64,000 nt of DNA from JAIEPM01 sp964546815 (GCA_964546815.1 CAZJLR010000024.1:1-64000); one strand, 5' to 3'. Shown: positions 18,066 to 26,465, counted from the stretch's first letter. Notes: generated from the letters alone by a model not told the origin. Made by a program: numbers and translations.

Positions 18066-19622
18066 ATGAAATTAGAGTCAAAATTCCAATTCTTACCCGG
18101 CTTCAATGGGACGCTCGAAAAGCTTCTCATTGCGGAGACTTGCTTATTTGCTTTGTTGGCTTTCAGAGGCGTTGCGGTTGATAGCTGGATTCTTCTGAGT
18201 GGAGCAATTACTTTTATCGCACTTGCCGGATTTGTTTATTACAAGCAAGAAAAGCAGCAAGCGTCCGACCCCCTGCTTTCCGAAGTACTTGCTGTTGGTC
18301 AGATGCTTGTGGCGTCTTTGCTTTCGGCTGAACTTGGTGGCGCCCATTCCAGTCAATATGCGTTGATTTTGTCGCTTGGGATTTTGGCTCTAAATCGAAA
18401 CAGACGTATCTTAGCGATCGCTACTCTAGTGACTGTGGTTGAACAAAGTCTTCTAAGTGTTTTTGCACCCGGGGCAATTTTGCCGGCCACTTTTCCGGAC
18501 AGAAGTATGTTGATTGTCGACCATTTAACATGGTTGGCCGCTGCTGGTGGAATTTTGATTTGCTTTTGCAGCGCTGAAGAAGCTGTTGCGCCTGAGACTG
18601 AGCTGATTGCTCAAAAACCAAAAGCAGCCGCGCCTGCTGCTCAATCAAATGCTCCGTTAGTTTTGAGCGGAGAAAACAGTATTGAAGACCTGGTGAAAGT
18701 TGCCAGCGAAGTTGGTGCTAGGGCGCAAAAATTAAACCGGTCTGTGACCAATCTGGAAGGCCCGCTTAGACGGATGGTGCATTCAATTAACGGTGCCAAT
18801 CGTGGCATGCAGGAAATTAAAGATGAGCTGTCTCGCACAGCTATGTCTGTTATTCAAATTACTCAAGGGTCTGAAATGCATGCTGAAAAAGCAAACGAGG
18901 TGTTTCAGGCTGCTGATGAAGCCGCATACGGCTCTGAAATAGGCGCACTTTCGACCGAGCAGTCTATTCATAATATGCAAAGAATTCGCGATCAAATGGA
19001 TTCTATTGCACAGCGTATGGATAACCTGTTAAGCAAAAGTCAAATGATGGTGCAAGTTGTAGGATTTGCTGATGAGCTTGCCTTGCAATCAAAAGTTTTA
19101 TCGGTAAATGCTGCTATCGAAGCGGCTAAAGCCGGAGACAGGGGCGAAGGATTCTCTGCTGTCGCAAGAGAAGTAAAAAGTCTGGCGAATCAATCTAAAG
19201 ATGCAACACGCCAGGTAAGACAGATTCTCAAAGAAATTCAAAAATCTATTGCAGAAGTAAGACGTTCTATTCAGATGGGAAATGAGACTGTTGATCTTGC
19301 TTCAGATCAATGTCGTAGCACCGCCGAATCAATCAGGGGACTTGATGCAAGTGTAAGTGGTTCGCGCATTGCTGCAGAACAAATCTTGAATTCTAGTAAA
19401 GATCAAGTTGCAGGAATTATGCAAATTTCTCATGCGATGAATGATATTCAATCTGTATCAGAACAAAATTCGGGTAGCTTGAGCAATTTGCAAGTTGAAG
19501 CGCAAAAGCTCAATACAATAGCTCGTGACCTTGTTGCAGACATGGGCAGCTACCAGGCATTAGTAGATCAACTGCTGACTCAATGTGCCACATTGAATCA
19601 GCAACAGGAATCTGGAGGATGA
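18066..19622 (+). CDS. Chemoreceptor (MCP) with six-helix membrane N-terminus
   Basis: 518 residues. About six hydrophobic segments fill residues 15-180, with very short loops and no periplasmic ligand domain, so the stimulus would be sensed in or near the membrane. An Ala/Pro linker leads to a long cytoplasmic coiled coil. The signalling tip is clear: S-V-N-A-A-I-E-A-A-K-A-G-D-R-G-E-G-F-S near 345-365, followed by V-A-R-E-V-K-S-L-A. No HAMP domain is obvious. It is divergent from the chemosensory operon and 54 bp upstream of a second receptor, so both probably feed that CheA. Ligand unknown. Confidence 0.9.
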   Translation: MKLESKFQFLPGFNGTLEKLLIAETCLFALLAFRGVAVDSWILLSGAITFIALAGFVYYKQEKQQASDPLLSEVLAVGQMLVASLLSAELGGAHSSQYALILSLGILALNRNRRILAIATLVTVVEQSLLSVFAPGAILPATFPDRSMLIVDHLTWLAAAGGILICFCSAEEAVAPETELIAQKPKAAAPAAQSNAPLVLSGENSIEDLVKVASEVGARAQKLNRSVTNLEGPLRRMVHSINGANRGMQEIKDELSRTAMSVIQITQGSEMHAEKANEVFQAADEAAYGSEIGALSTEQSIHNMQRIRDQMDSIAQRMDNLLSKSQMMVQVVGFADELALQSKVLSVNAAIEAAKAGDRGEGFSAVAREVKSLANQSKDATRQVRQILKEIQKSIAEVRRSIQMGNETVDLASDQCRSTAESIRGLDASVSGSRIAAEQILNSSKDQVAGIMQISHAMNDIQSVSEQNSGSLSNLQVEAQKLNTIARDLVADMGSYQALVDQLLTQCATLNQQQESGG

Positions 19623-19676
19623 GTTTGTTTTTTTGCGAACATACTCTAGCGATAGCAAACAGGAGACGACCACGCT

Positions 19677-20861
19677 ATGGAAAACCGTAAGGGAAGCCTC
19701 GGCGACAAACTAAGACAACTTTTAGGCATCATGATAACAATCATGGCCGCAGCAGCAGCGCTCATGTATTACATGACGCAGCAAGATGCAATCGCGCTCA
19801 AAGTGTCTATGGGTTTAATAGCTTGCGTTCTTGTGATGGGATTCATAATTTTAGAATGGGTCAAAAGAGATTTGATTGGTCCTCTTAATCAAATCAATTC
19901 TGCTGTGAGCAAAATTGTGGAAGGCGATTTGCGTGTGTCAATTCCCGAGTCTAAGACAGATGATGAAATTGGCGAGCTCTCTAAAAACTTTGGCAAATTA
20001 CTTGGCAGCATAAAGGAAGACCGCTATCAGGTTGCAGATGCACTGGGTGTTTTAGCAAGCTCGGTTGAGCAGATTGTAAAGTCAACCAGCGCATCAGCTA
20101 TCGGCGCTTCAGAGACTGCAGCAACTGTAACTGAAACTACAATTGCTGCCGAAGAAGTTCGCCAGACAACAATGATCGCAACTGAAAATAGTCGCTTTGT
20201 GGCAGACCTGGCAGAAGAAACAGCAAAAGTATCTCTGGAAGGACGTCAGGCAACAGAGGACACTGTGGGGCAGATGACCCGCATGCGGGAGCAAATGGCC
20301 ACCATTGCAGATGGTATGTCGGGCTTGCTGGAAAAGAGTCAAGCGATTGTAGAAATCACAAGTACTGTTGATGACCTGGCTCAGCAATCAAATCTTCTTG
20401 CGGTTAACGCCGCGGTAGAAGCCGCAAGAGCCGGCGAACTTGGCAAAGGCTTTTCTGTTGTAGCTCAGGAAGTTAAAGCTCTTGCCGCTCTGTCCAAAGA
20501 AGCAACCGCAGAAGTAAGACGCATTCTTGAAGATATCCAAAAAGCCACAGCCGCTGCTGCTGTATCTATTGAACAGGGAAGCGGCATGGTTGAAGCAGCT
20601 GTGAAGCAATCATCCGAAGCAGGAAATGCAATCGAGGCACTTACGCGAAGTGTATCTGAAGCTGCCAGCGCTGCCTCGCAAATCGCCGCAGCCAACCAGG
20701 AGCAGCTTGTAGGAATAGATCAAGTCGTTACTGCAATGCAGGGCATTCAAGGTTCTATGCGCCAACATGCTGAAGCGAGCAGAGAAATTGATTCTGCTGC
20801 TCAAAGCCTCAACATTATTAGAGATAGCTTGCGGATTTTGGTCAATAAATACATCGCCTAG
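19677..20861 (+). CDS. Chemoreceptor (MCP) with HAMP and almost no periplasmic part
   Basis: 394 residues; AGGAGA lies upstream. Two membrane helices (about 14-32 and 40-60) are separated by a loop of under ten residues, followed by HAMP (about 62-115, with P-L-N-Q-I-N and D-E-I-G-E-L) and the methyl-accepting domain. The tip reads L-L-A-V-N-A-A-V-E-A-A-R-A-G-E-L-G-K-G-F. With no extracellular sensor domain, it may report a membrane or cytoplasmic cue or act with the six-helix receptor just upstream. Ligand unknown. Confidence 0.92.
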   Translation: MENRKGSLGDKLRQLLGIMITIMAAAAALMYYMTQQDAIALKVSMGLIACVLVMGFIILEWVKRDLIGPLNQINSAVSKIVEGDLRVSIPESKTDDEIGELSKNFGKLLGSIKEDRYQVADALGVLASSVEQIVKSTSASAIGASETAATVTETTIAAEEVRQTTMIATENSRFVADLAEETAKVSLEGRQATEDTVGQMTRMREQMATIADGMSGLLEKSQAIVEITSTVDDLAQQSNLLAVNAAVEAARAGELGKGFSVVAQEVKALAALSKEATAEVRRILEDIQKATAAAAVSIEQGSGMVEAAVKQSSEAGNAIEALTRSVSEAASAASQIAAANQEQLVGIDQVVTAMQGIQGSMRQHAEASREIDSAAQSLNIIRDSLRILVNKYIA

Positions 20862-20885
20862 GCGATTTATTTGAGAAAGGAAATT

Positions 20886-20908
20886 GATGCAGCTTAGTTA
20901 GCTGCATC
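20886..20908 (-). terminator. Hairpin at end of TPR gene
   Basis: A perfect 9-bp stem GATGCAGCT/AGCTGCATC has a 5-base loop. On the minus strand it is followed by the T-rich stretch AATTTCCTTTC. It covers the stop codon of the TPR gene and lies between two convergent genes, so it may serve both. Confidence 0.55.
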
Positions 20909-21505
20909 TCTGCCTTGAGTGTCCGAGTCTTTTTGACCGGCGTCGATCATCTGCACCATCTTGCCCATGGTTTGTCTGGCTTTTGCTGGCGGGTTCAAGT
21001 TAAGTGCATTAGAAACCGCAGTTCTTGCTTCGTCATAACGCTTTTGCAAATAAAGTACATTTGCCAGTGCGCGCCAACCTTGCCAGCTCTGGTTGTCTAA
21101 TTTGACGCATTGTCTGTATGCTTTTTCTGCATCTGCTACAAGTCCGTCTTTAGCTTCTATGGCTTTGCCAATCTGCAAGAATGCTTTTGGCTGATATTCA
21201 TAAAGTGCGATTGAAGCGCGAAAATGTGCGATTGCTTCATCCCAGCGATGGGCTTTCATTTTGGTCATGCCTTCTCTAAATTCAGGCACTGAAGTTTTCC
21301 AGGAATCGATGCTTCCAACTCCGGGAAACTTGCCCATGTCTACCGGGCTTTCTATGTCTTCTTCATCGTTGTGCTTCTTAGCATTTGAACCTTGCTTTTC
21401 ATTTTTATTTTTGCGCTTAGCTTGCTGGGCATCGGCTTGAGCGCAAGTGAAAGGTAAAAATAACGATAGTGCCAACAATGTAGCTGCTAATTTGCGAATT
21501 TGCAT
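20894..21505 (-). CDS. Secreted TPR protein
   Basis: ATG at 21505 is preferred, with GGAGG five bases upstream, and it places a signal peptide (basic M-Q-I-R-K, then A-A-T-L-L-A-L-S-L-F-L, cleavage near A-Q-A-D-A) at the very start. An in-frame ATG at 21541 would bury it. 203 residues. After a Lys/Asn/Asp-rich spacer come about three TPR-like helix pairs (residues about 80-190; A-I-A-H-F-R-A-S-I, A-E-K-A-Y-R-Q-C-V). Predicted periplasmic. TPR proteins hold other proteins together; the partner is unknown. Confidence 0.8.
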   Translation of the reverse strand: MQIRKLAATLLALSLFLPFTCAQADAQQAKRKNKNEKQGSNAKKHNDEEDIESPVDMGKFPGVGSIDSWKTSVPEFREGMTKMKAHRWDEAIAHFRASIALYEYQPKAFLQIGKAIEAKDGLVADAEKAYRQCVKLDNQSWQGWRALANVLYLQKRYDEARTAVSNALNLNPPAKARQTMGKMVQMIDAGQKDSDTQGRDAAN

Positions 21506-21577
21506 ACACCCCTCCAGGCAATAACTAATAAGATCTTCCACGCTGACGGGAAAATCAGTCGCTCAAGCTGTCGATGT

Positions 21578-22396
21578 TTAGCTGTCAATCTTGATTGATG
21601 CTTGTTTGAAGCTGCGCAAAATCTCTGTGTTTAGCTCGCTTTTCAAGTTTGTAGCGGCGCTTAAATAATCTTCTGTGGCTATGCGAAGAATCAAATTTAG
21701 CTTTCCACCGCCAAATGAATCGAGCAAAACCTCAGGTGCCGGGTCGGCAAGAAATTTTGGATTTTCTTTTATTGCCGACTGAATGAGTTCTTTAATTTGC
21801 TGCAAATCATTGTCGCTGGAAACTGTGACTGGAATATTCATAATAATGTCTGGTGATGAATAAGACCAGTTGCTCACTCGCTGTTCTATAAAATCAGCGT
21901 TTGGCACAATAACATCTATGCGGTCATCGTTGCGAATTGTTGTTGACCTTAGCGAAATTCTGGTTACAACCCCTGAAGTTGTCCCGATTTGAATGCGGTC
22001 GCCTATGCGTACCGGTCTTTCGACTAAGATCATGATGCCGCCGGCTACATTTTTGGCGATAGTTTGTAGCCCTAAGCTCAAGCCGATGCCGACAGCACCT
22101 GCCACCACAGTTAGTGCTGTCATTTCGATGCCGGCGGTGTTTAAGATGATTACGCCGCCGATGCAAACTGTTGTATATTGCATGAACATTGCAAATGCAT
22201 TCTGCATAGTAATGTCCAGCTTGCTCTTGGCCAGAAGCCTGTCTAAAACCCTCTGGCGCACCAGGCGGGAAATCATAATCAAAATGGCAAACAAAATGAC
22301 TATGTAAATAAGCATTGCCAGAGTTACAGTCGTTTTGCCGACAGGCACGAGTGGCAAATTCAGCACATAGAAAATTAACTTGATGATTTTCTGCAT
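21578..22396 (-). CDS. MscS-family mechanosensitive channel
   Basis: 272 residues, close to the size of E. coli MscS. Three hydrophobic helices are present (about 22-42, 70-90 and 95-125). The third is the Gly/Ala-rich pore helix V-A-G-A-V-G-I-G-L-S-L-G-L-Q, followed by the MscS beta domain with E-R-P-V-R-I-G-D-R-I and V-P-N-A-D-F. It releases solutes on membrane tension. No ligand-binding extension is fused. The start has no strong Shine-Dalgarno, so it could shift slightly. It faces away from the MOSC gene, with about 110 bp between. Confidence 0.92.
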   Translation of the reverse strand: MQKIIKLIFYVLNLPLVPVGKTTVTLAMLIYIVILFAILIMISRLVRQRVLDRLLAKSKLDITMQNAFAMFMQYTTVCIGGVIILNTAGIEMTALTVVAGAVGIGLSLGLQTIAKNVAGGIMILVERPVRIGDRIQIGTTSGVVTRISLRSTTIRNDDRIDVIVPNADFIEQRVSNWSYSSPDIIMNIPVTVSSDNDLQQIKELIQSAIKENPKFLADPAPEVLLDSFGGGKLNLILRIATEDYLSAATNLKSELNTEILRSFKQASIKIDS

Positions 22397-22505
22397 TTTG
22401 AGGTCACTGGGTTTCCGGCGATTTGCTTTGTCAAGATTCTAATCAAATAGCAAAGCGCGATCTTAGCACTTTGGCACTTGTGCGAAAATCATGCAAGGAG
22501 GCAAA

Positions 22506-23309
22506 ATGACTGCCAGGGTATCTGCGCTGCATGTTTATCCAATTAAGTCCTGTCGAAGCACTGCGCTAGACGAGGCTGTGATCTTGAAGCGCGGAATCAA
22601 GCTAGACCGTTCGCTTGTGCTTTCAAAGCCAGACGGAACTGCCATAACCCAGCGTGAGTATCCGGTATTGTCACTTGTAAATCCGCAAATTGTCGATGAC
22701 AGTCACCTGCTTTTGTCCGCTCCAGGAAAGGAAGACTTTCATTTTGAGCTGGCGAAATCTGGCGCCCAAATGAAATGTATGCTCTGGGGTGACGAGTCTG
22801 TCTCAATTGATCAAGGTGATGAAGTTGCTCTGTGGTTCTCCACTCTTCTCAATGTTGACTGCCGTTTGCTCAGCATGGCTGATGATTTTGTGCGCCCTGT
22901 TGACCCTGACTATGCTACAGCTGAGCAAGAGCTTGGATTTGCTGATGGATTTCCCTTCTTGCTAATTTCAGAAGCGTCACTGGAAGACCTGAATGATAAG
23001 CTTGAATTTCCTGTGCCGATGAACAGATTCCGCCCAAATATTGTTGTGAGCGGTTGCGAGCCATTTGCGGAAGATAAATGGAAAAGTATTCGTATAGCAG
23101 ATGTCGTTTTTGACCTGGTCAAACCATGTGCGCGCTGTGTCATGGTAACTATTGATCAAGACCATGCGGTGCTAAGCAAGGAGCCGTTGAGGACCCTTGC
23201 TGCTTATAGAAAAGTTGATCAAAAAGTACTATTTGGCCAAAACCTTGTTCATCACAACATTGGAAAAATCAAAGTTGGCGATGAGTTGGAAATATTGGCT
23301 TTGTACTGA
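22506..23309 (+). CDS. MOSC domain protein (YcbX-like)
   Basis: ATG 22506 is fixed by AGGAGG four bases upstream; ATG 22491 lies before that site. 267 residues. The N-terminal MOSC beta-barrel domain shows H-V-Y-P-I-K-S-C-R and R-G-I-K-L-D-R. The C-terminal MOSC domain carries N-R-F-R-P-N-I-V-V and the conserved Cys in C-A-R-C-V-M-V-T-I-D. These match molybdenum-cofactor binding proteins of the YcbX/mARC group, which reduce N-hydroxylated compounds. The 2Fe-2S domain found in some members is absent. A molybdate-binding Mop protein is encoded tail to tail 16 bp away, which supports a molybdenum theme. Confidence 0.88.
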   Translation: MTARVSALHVYPIKSCRSTALDEAVILKRGIKLDRSLVLSKPDGTAITQREYPVLSLVNPQIVDDSHLLLSAPGKEDFHFELAKSGAQMKCMLWGDESVSIDQGDEVALWFSTLLNVDCRLLSMADDFVRPVDPDYATAEQELGFADGFPFLLISEASLEDLNDKLEFPVPMNRFRPNIVVSGCEPFAEDKWKSIRIADVVFDLVKPCARCVMVTIDQDHAVLSKEPLRTLAAYRKVDQKVLFGQNLVHHNIGKIKVGDELEILALY

Positions 23310-23325
23310 GGCTGGCGGCAAACGC

Positions 23326-23535
23326 TTATGGTTTTACCGGAAGCACATTGATCGCTTTTATGATGAGCTCTACCTGGTCGCCTTCTTTTAGATTCATTTC
23401 TTGCAACGATTCTGTTGTTAGTACAGACGCCATGTGCGCTGGTCCTACAACTTCAAATTTTACGAGTGACATGATGTCATCGCTTTTTACAGAACTTACT
23501 TTTGCAACAATGCGATTTCTAGCGCCGTAATTCAT
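23326..23535 (-). CDS. Mop/TOBE molybdate-binding protein (molbindin-like)
   Basis: 69 residues; AAGGAGA six bases upstream of ATG. A single Mop domain: N-R-I-V-A-K-V near the start, then a V-K-F-E-V strand and the L-K-E-G-D-Q-V-E-L-I-I-K-A end typical of TOBE folds. Such proteins oligomerise and bind molybdate or tungstate in the cytoplasm as a store or buffer. It lies next to a MOSC protein gene and downstream of hicA. Confidence 0.85.
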   Translation of the reverse strand: MNYGARNRIVAKVSSVKSDDIMSLVKFEVVGPAHMASVLTTESLQEMNLKEGDQVELIIKAINVLPVKP

Positions 23536-23606
23536 CTCTGTTCTCCTTGTATTGGCTGTTTGTTACTGCGGTTTTGATCTGGGCTTGTTTTGAGTTTTTT
23601 GATTTT

Positions 23607-23834
23607 TCAAAGCAAGTCAAAATCTTCTTTTTTGATTCCAGCTTGGGTGAGTATGCTTCTAAGTGTGCTGGAAGATATTTCAGTGTAGTGAGGCAAGATT
23701 GCAGTGCGTATTTCGTCGCCGTTTCTACGCACAAATTTTGCGTGGTTGCCCAATTGTTTTACTTCGTCAAAACCAGCTGCTTCTAGCTTGAAGCGAATTC
23801 TTCTGAAGCTGAGGGCTGTCGGTAGTTCACTCAT
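23607..23834 (-). CDS. hicA: HicA-type mRNA interferase toxin
   Basis: 75 residues, the usual HicA size. The dsRBD-like fold shows G-N-H-A-K-F-V with the catalytic His31, then I-L-P-H-Y-T-E-I and S-T-L-R-S-I-L-T-Q-A-G-I. HicA cleaves mRNA and is held inactive by HicB. It overlaps the upstream hicB by 8 bp, so translation is coupled with antitoxin first. Confidence 0.9.
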   Translation of the reverse strand: MSELPTALSFRRIRFKLEAAGFDEVKQLGNHAKFVRRNGDEIRTAILPHYTEISSSTLRSILTQAGIKKEDFDLL

Positions 23835-24075
23835 GTTCTATTTCAAGAGATTTTTGTAGCGAACCAGGAAAGCGCTTTGCCGCTTCGCTGATATTTTCTG
23901 CGAAAGCCGGCAGTTCATTGTTGGATGGTGCTCTGAAATGCAGTGTCAATGCTTCTTGCAAGTTTGCTAAAGCTTCGTCAGCCGTATTTCCCTGGCTTGC
24001 CACATCTAATTCGACACACTGCGCTATTTGCCAGCCGTTTTCATGAAAAATGATTGCGTTAAGCAGTTTTCGCAT
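23827..24075 (-). CDS. hicB: HicB-type antitoxin
   Basis: 82 residues. The partial RNase-H-like HicB fold starts with a strand reading H-E-N-G-W-Q-I-A-Q-C-V-E-L-D-V-A-S-Q-G, followed by T-A-D-E-A-L-A-N-L-Q-E-A-L. There is no clear C-terminal DNA-binding domain, so autorepression may be weak or involve another factor. The order hicB then hicA is one of the two known arrangements. It starts 30 bp after the ArsC-family gene and may share its transcript. Confidence 0.9.
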   Translation of the reverse strand: MRKLLNAIIFHENGWQIAQCVELDVASQGNTADEALANLQEALTLHFRAPSNNELPAFAENISEAAKRFPGSLQKSLEIEHE

Positions 24076-24088
24076 GGCGCCGAATCTT

Positions 24089-24101
24089 CCCTTGAAAAGG
24101 G
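24089..24101 (-). other. Small hairpin before hicB start
   Basis: CCCTT and AAGGG pair around a 3-base loop between the stop of the ArsC-family gene and the hicB ATG. An outer GCCG/CGGC can add to the stem. It may affect hicB translation or simply be chance. Confidence 0.25.
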
Positions 24102-24105
24102 CGGC

Positions 24106-24486
24106 TTACTTTAGCGCTGTTGCGCGTGTTTTGCCGGCGGTTGAAAACAGCTTGTTAAACGCTTCCTCGTTGAAGCCAATAATCAAGGTGTCGTCAAGTT
24201 TAATGCTGGGTGCCCTCAGGTTACCTGTTGGACCTAGCATTGCCTCCAGCAATTCTTTCTCGCCTGGAGCGTTTTCCCACATATTTATATGGATAAGCTT
24301 GTTGCCCCTGAGACTGTATATCTCTTTTACTGTTTTTGCCAGAACGAGGGCTTCATTACGCCCAAGTGTCTGTTTCTTTGCGTCTACAGTAGTCTCTGCC
24401 TCAATCTTGTTTCGCACAAGAAACTCTTGTGCCCTGGTGCAGGTTACTCAACCCTTGCGGTGGTAATACCAATTGATTTCAGTCAT
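24106..24486 (-). CDS. ArsC-family thioredoxin-fold selenoprotein (in-frame UGA = Sec13)
   Basis: A conventional reading starts at GTG 24417 and gives 103 residues, but it lacks the active site. The same frame upstream reads ATG at 24486, twelve codons, TGA at 24448-24450, then V-T-C-T-R-A-Q-E-F-L and on into the rest. With UGA read as selenocysteine, the protein is 126 residues with a U-V-T-C active site at 13-16, where ArsC-family proteins have C-x-x-C. The C-terminal half has L-R-A-P-S-I-K and I-I-G-F-N-E-E-A-F, typical of this fold. A GGAG lies ten bases before the ATG. A hairpin fitting the bacterial SECIS rule starts 15 bases after the UGA. Families annotated as ArsC family (seleno)protein are known in other bacteria. 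Likely a thiol/selenol redox enzyme; true arsenate reduction is not implied. Confidence 0.82.
24414..24432 (-). promoter_or_regulatory. Candidate bacterial SECIS element
   Basis: In the mRNA, GCACAAGA and UCUUGUGC form a perfect 8-bp stem around the loop GUU. The loop begins 23 bases after the UGA codon. Bacterial SECIS elements lie within the coding region just after UGA, with a short apical loop having G in its first two positions; this one fits. The in-frame GTG that an ORF caller would use as start lies inside the 3' arm. Confidence 0.7.
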
Positions 24487-24626
24487 TTGATTCAAGCTCC
24501 AATAGCAATCTCGGGAGATCATAGGTGATTGCCCATTTTTCGCCCATGGAATTAAGTCTAAGAATCGCTCAGGTGAACAGTCGTCCGGCTAGATATAATG
24601 CTTCTATTCTCTGGAGGCATATTGTC

Positions 24627-25535
24627 ATGGGACGGCTGGTCAACTGGCTTGCAACAAGTATTTGTCTTTCTTCTTTTCTGCCTGTGGCGGCTGCGGCGCC
24701 TGCGCCCAACACAGCACAGCCGGTCGAAAAAACGACCACGGTGCAAACTACGACTACTACAGTCAAAACAACTACAACGACTACTGTAGTCGAGCCCGAA
24801 AGCGGCGCCCATGGGGCTGGCTCGGCTGCTGCACCTGTGCGCACTGTCAGCAGCACCAGTTCTGCGCCGGTCACAAACGTCAAAACAACCACTGTGACTC
24901 AGCCTGCAGAAGCTTTGCACACGACTCCTATTTCTGCGCCAGCAATCCCGTCAGCAAATTTGCCGCCGCCAAGCTCGGTTAACAGGCTGACTTCTCAGGG
25001 CATCATGTCGCAATCCAGCGGACATCAGTCTGGCATCATCACGCGCGCTCTGGGCGGTGTTGTCAACGATGCTGCGCATGCCACTATGGCGCTGGTCGGC
25101 ACTACTATTTTGAACCAGGGCATCGACTTACCGCCAGATGACGCCAGTAAGCCTGAGTGGCCTTTCAACGAGCCGCATAGAAAGACAATGTACACAGTAA
25201 ACTGGACAGACGGGTCTTCCGCCAACATTAGCCGATTGCCCGACGGCAGCCTGCAAATTCTTGGCTCTGGGCGCCGTTTGGTGATGCAACCAGAAAGCGG
25301 TGGCTCTTATGCCATGTTTGGTGATTTTGGTTCGATGGCCACGCTAGACCCACGGCCGGGCGGTGGCTTCACTCTAACTAAAGATGACGGAAGTGTAGAA
25401 ACTATTTTGCCGCGCGAAGGCGGTGGTTTTGTTGTAACTGGCTCCAAAGGCGTAATTGCAACAATTCTTCCGGGCATGAATGGTCGCCATCACATTATTG
25501 GAAGCAAGCATGTTGCCTCAGGGTTTCTTGAATAG
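24627..25535 (+). CDS. Secreted Thr/Val-rich protein with beta repeat C-terminus
   Basis: ATG 24627 is chosen: GGAGG lies nine bases upstream and the protein then begins with a signal peptide (M-G-R-L-V-N-W-L-A-T-S-I-C-L, cleavage near A-A-A-A-P). The frame opens earlier, at 24525, without such features. 302 residues. Mature residues about 30-140 are low-complexity Thr, Val, Ser, Pro and Ala. The C-terminal 110 residues carry about five 20-residue units built on D-G-S or G-G-G turns (L-P-D-G-S-L-Q-I-L-G-S-G), resembling a beta-hairpin repeat. No catalytic motif. Probably exported to the periplasm or surface. Not recognised beyond this. Confidence 0.75.
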   Translation: MGRLVNWLATSICLSSFLPVAAAAPAPNTAQPVEKTTTVQTTTTTVKTTTTTTVVEPESGAHGAGSAAAPVRTVSSTSSAPVTNVKTTTVTQPAEALHTTPISAPAIPSANLPPPSSVNRLTSQGIMSQSSGHQSGIITRALGGVVNDAAHATMALVGTTILNQGIDLPPDDASKPEWPFNEPHRKTMYTVNWTDGSSANISRLPDGSLQILGSGRRLVMQPESGGSYAMFGDFGSMATLDPRPGGGFTLTKDDGSVETILPREGGGFVVTGSKGVIATILPGMNGRHHIIGSKHVASGFLE

Positions 25536-25550
25536 AACGGTTTTGCGAAT

Positions 25551-26465
25551 GTGAAATTCACTCGAAAAATACTGATTGCCCTTGTCTTGGTTTTGCTTGT
25601 CGGATTTCTAGGCATGAAGTTATGGCGAGCATGGTCTACTGCTGTTGCAAAAGGCAGCATCAAGGAATGTGTCAAAGACATAGACTACGTGCCGTTTAGC
25701 AAAAATCCATTTCAGCTTTTGGATTTTTATGTGCCGAGCAAAGCGCGTTTTACGCCGATGCCTGTGATTGTTTGGATTCACGGTGGTGCCTGGGTTTCAG
25801 GTGATAAAAATCATCCGCCTGTTGAGGTTATGACAGAGCGTGGTTACGCTGTGGCTAGCCTCAATTACAGGCTCAGCCGCGATGCCCAGCATCCGGCACA
25901 GATTTTTGACTGCAAAGCTGCCATTCGATTTTTGCGTGCTCATGCCAAAGAAATCAATATAGACCCCGACAGAATAGGGGTCTGGGGGCATTCTGCGGGA
26001 GGGCATTTAGCCGCATTGCTTGCCACTAGTGGTGATGTCAAAGAACTGGAAGGCGAGCTGGGCAACAACAGTTTTTCGAGTCGAGTATGCTGCGCTGCCG
26101 ATTGGGCCGGACCTGCAGATCTGCTAACTATTGCAGAGCAATCACCCCCGAATTGCAAAATTGATTTCAGGTCTCCGTCTAATCCCGTTGCTGTACTTAT
26201 GGGGTCAAATCAGCCTTCGCCTGCTTATTTGGAAGCCAGCCCGGTTCATTGGGTGAGTTCTGACGATCCACCCATCCTGGTTTTGCATGCTCAGGATGAT
26301 GATGTTGTCCCGGTTGGGCAAGCGAAAGAGTTTTGCGAGGCACTCAAAAAGGTGTCGGTTCCGACTGATTGCCAAATAAAATCATATGGCGGACATGGGC
26401 TATTCAAGCCAGAGTTCATCAATGAAACTATGGATTTCTTTGATAAGAATCTGGGGCGCAAGTAA
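25551..26465 (+). CDS. Alpha/beta hydrolase, esterase/lipase type, membrane-anchored or exported
   Basis: 304 residues from GTG 25551, 15 bp after the preceding gene. An N-terminal hydrophobic segment (residues 5-25, after K-F-T-R-K) is a signal anchor or signal peptide. The hydrolase core has the oxyanion motif H-G-G-A-W, nucleophile Ser148 in G-H-S-A-G-G, an Asp cluster at 249-251 in H-A-Q-D-D-D-V-V-P and His282 in Y-G-G-H-G. This is the hormone-sensitive-lipase/BD-FAE-like layout that acts on carboxyl esters. The substrate cannot be read from sequence. Confidence 0.88.
   Translation: MKFTRKILIALVLVLLVGFLGMKLWRAWSTAVAKGSIKECVKDIDYVPFSKNPFQLLDFYVPSKARFTPMPVIVWIHGGAWVSGDKNHPPVEVMTERGYAVASLNYRLSRDAQHPAQIFDCKAAIRFLRAHAKEINIDPDRIGVWGHSAGGHLAALLATSGDVKELEGELGNNSFSSRVCCAADWAGPADLLTIAEQSPPNCKIDFRSPSNPVAVLMGSNQPSPAYLEASPVHWVSSDDPPILVLHAQDDDVVPVGQAKEFCEALKKVSVPTDCQIKSYGGHGLFKPEFINETMDFFDKNLGRK

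Noticed and set aside
24106..24417. Short ORF from GTG 24417 as the whole gene
   Set aside because: It lacks the active site and starts within a hairpin; the same frame upstream through UGA restores the family motif.
24569..24892. Minus-strand Val/Thr-rich ORF
   Set aside because: It is the mirror of the low-complexity Thr/Val stretch of the plus-strand secreted protein.
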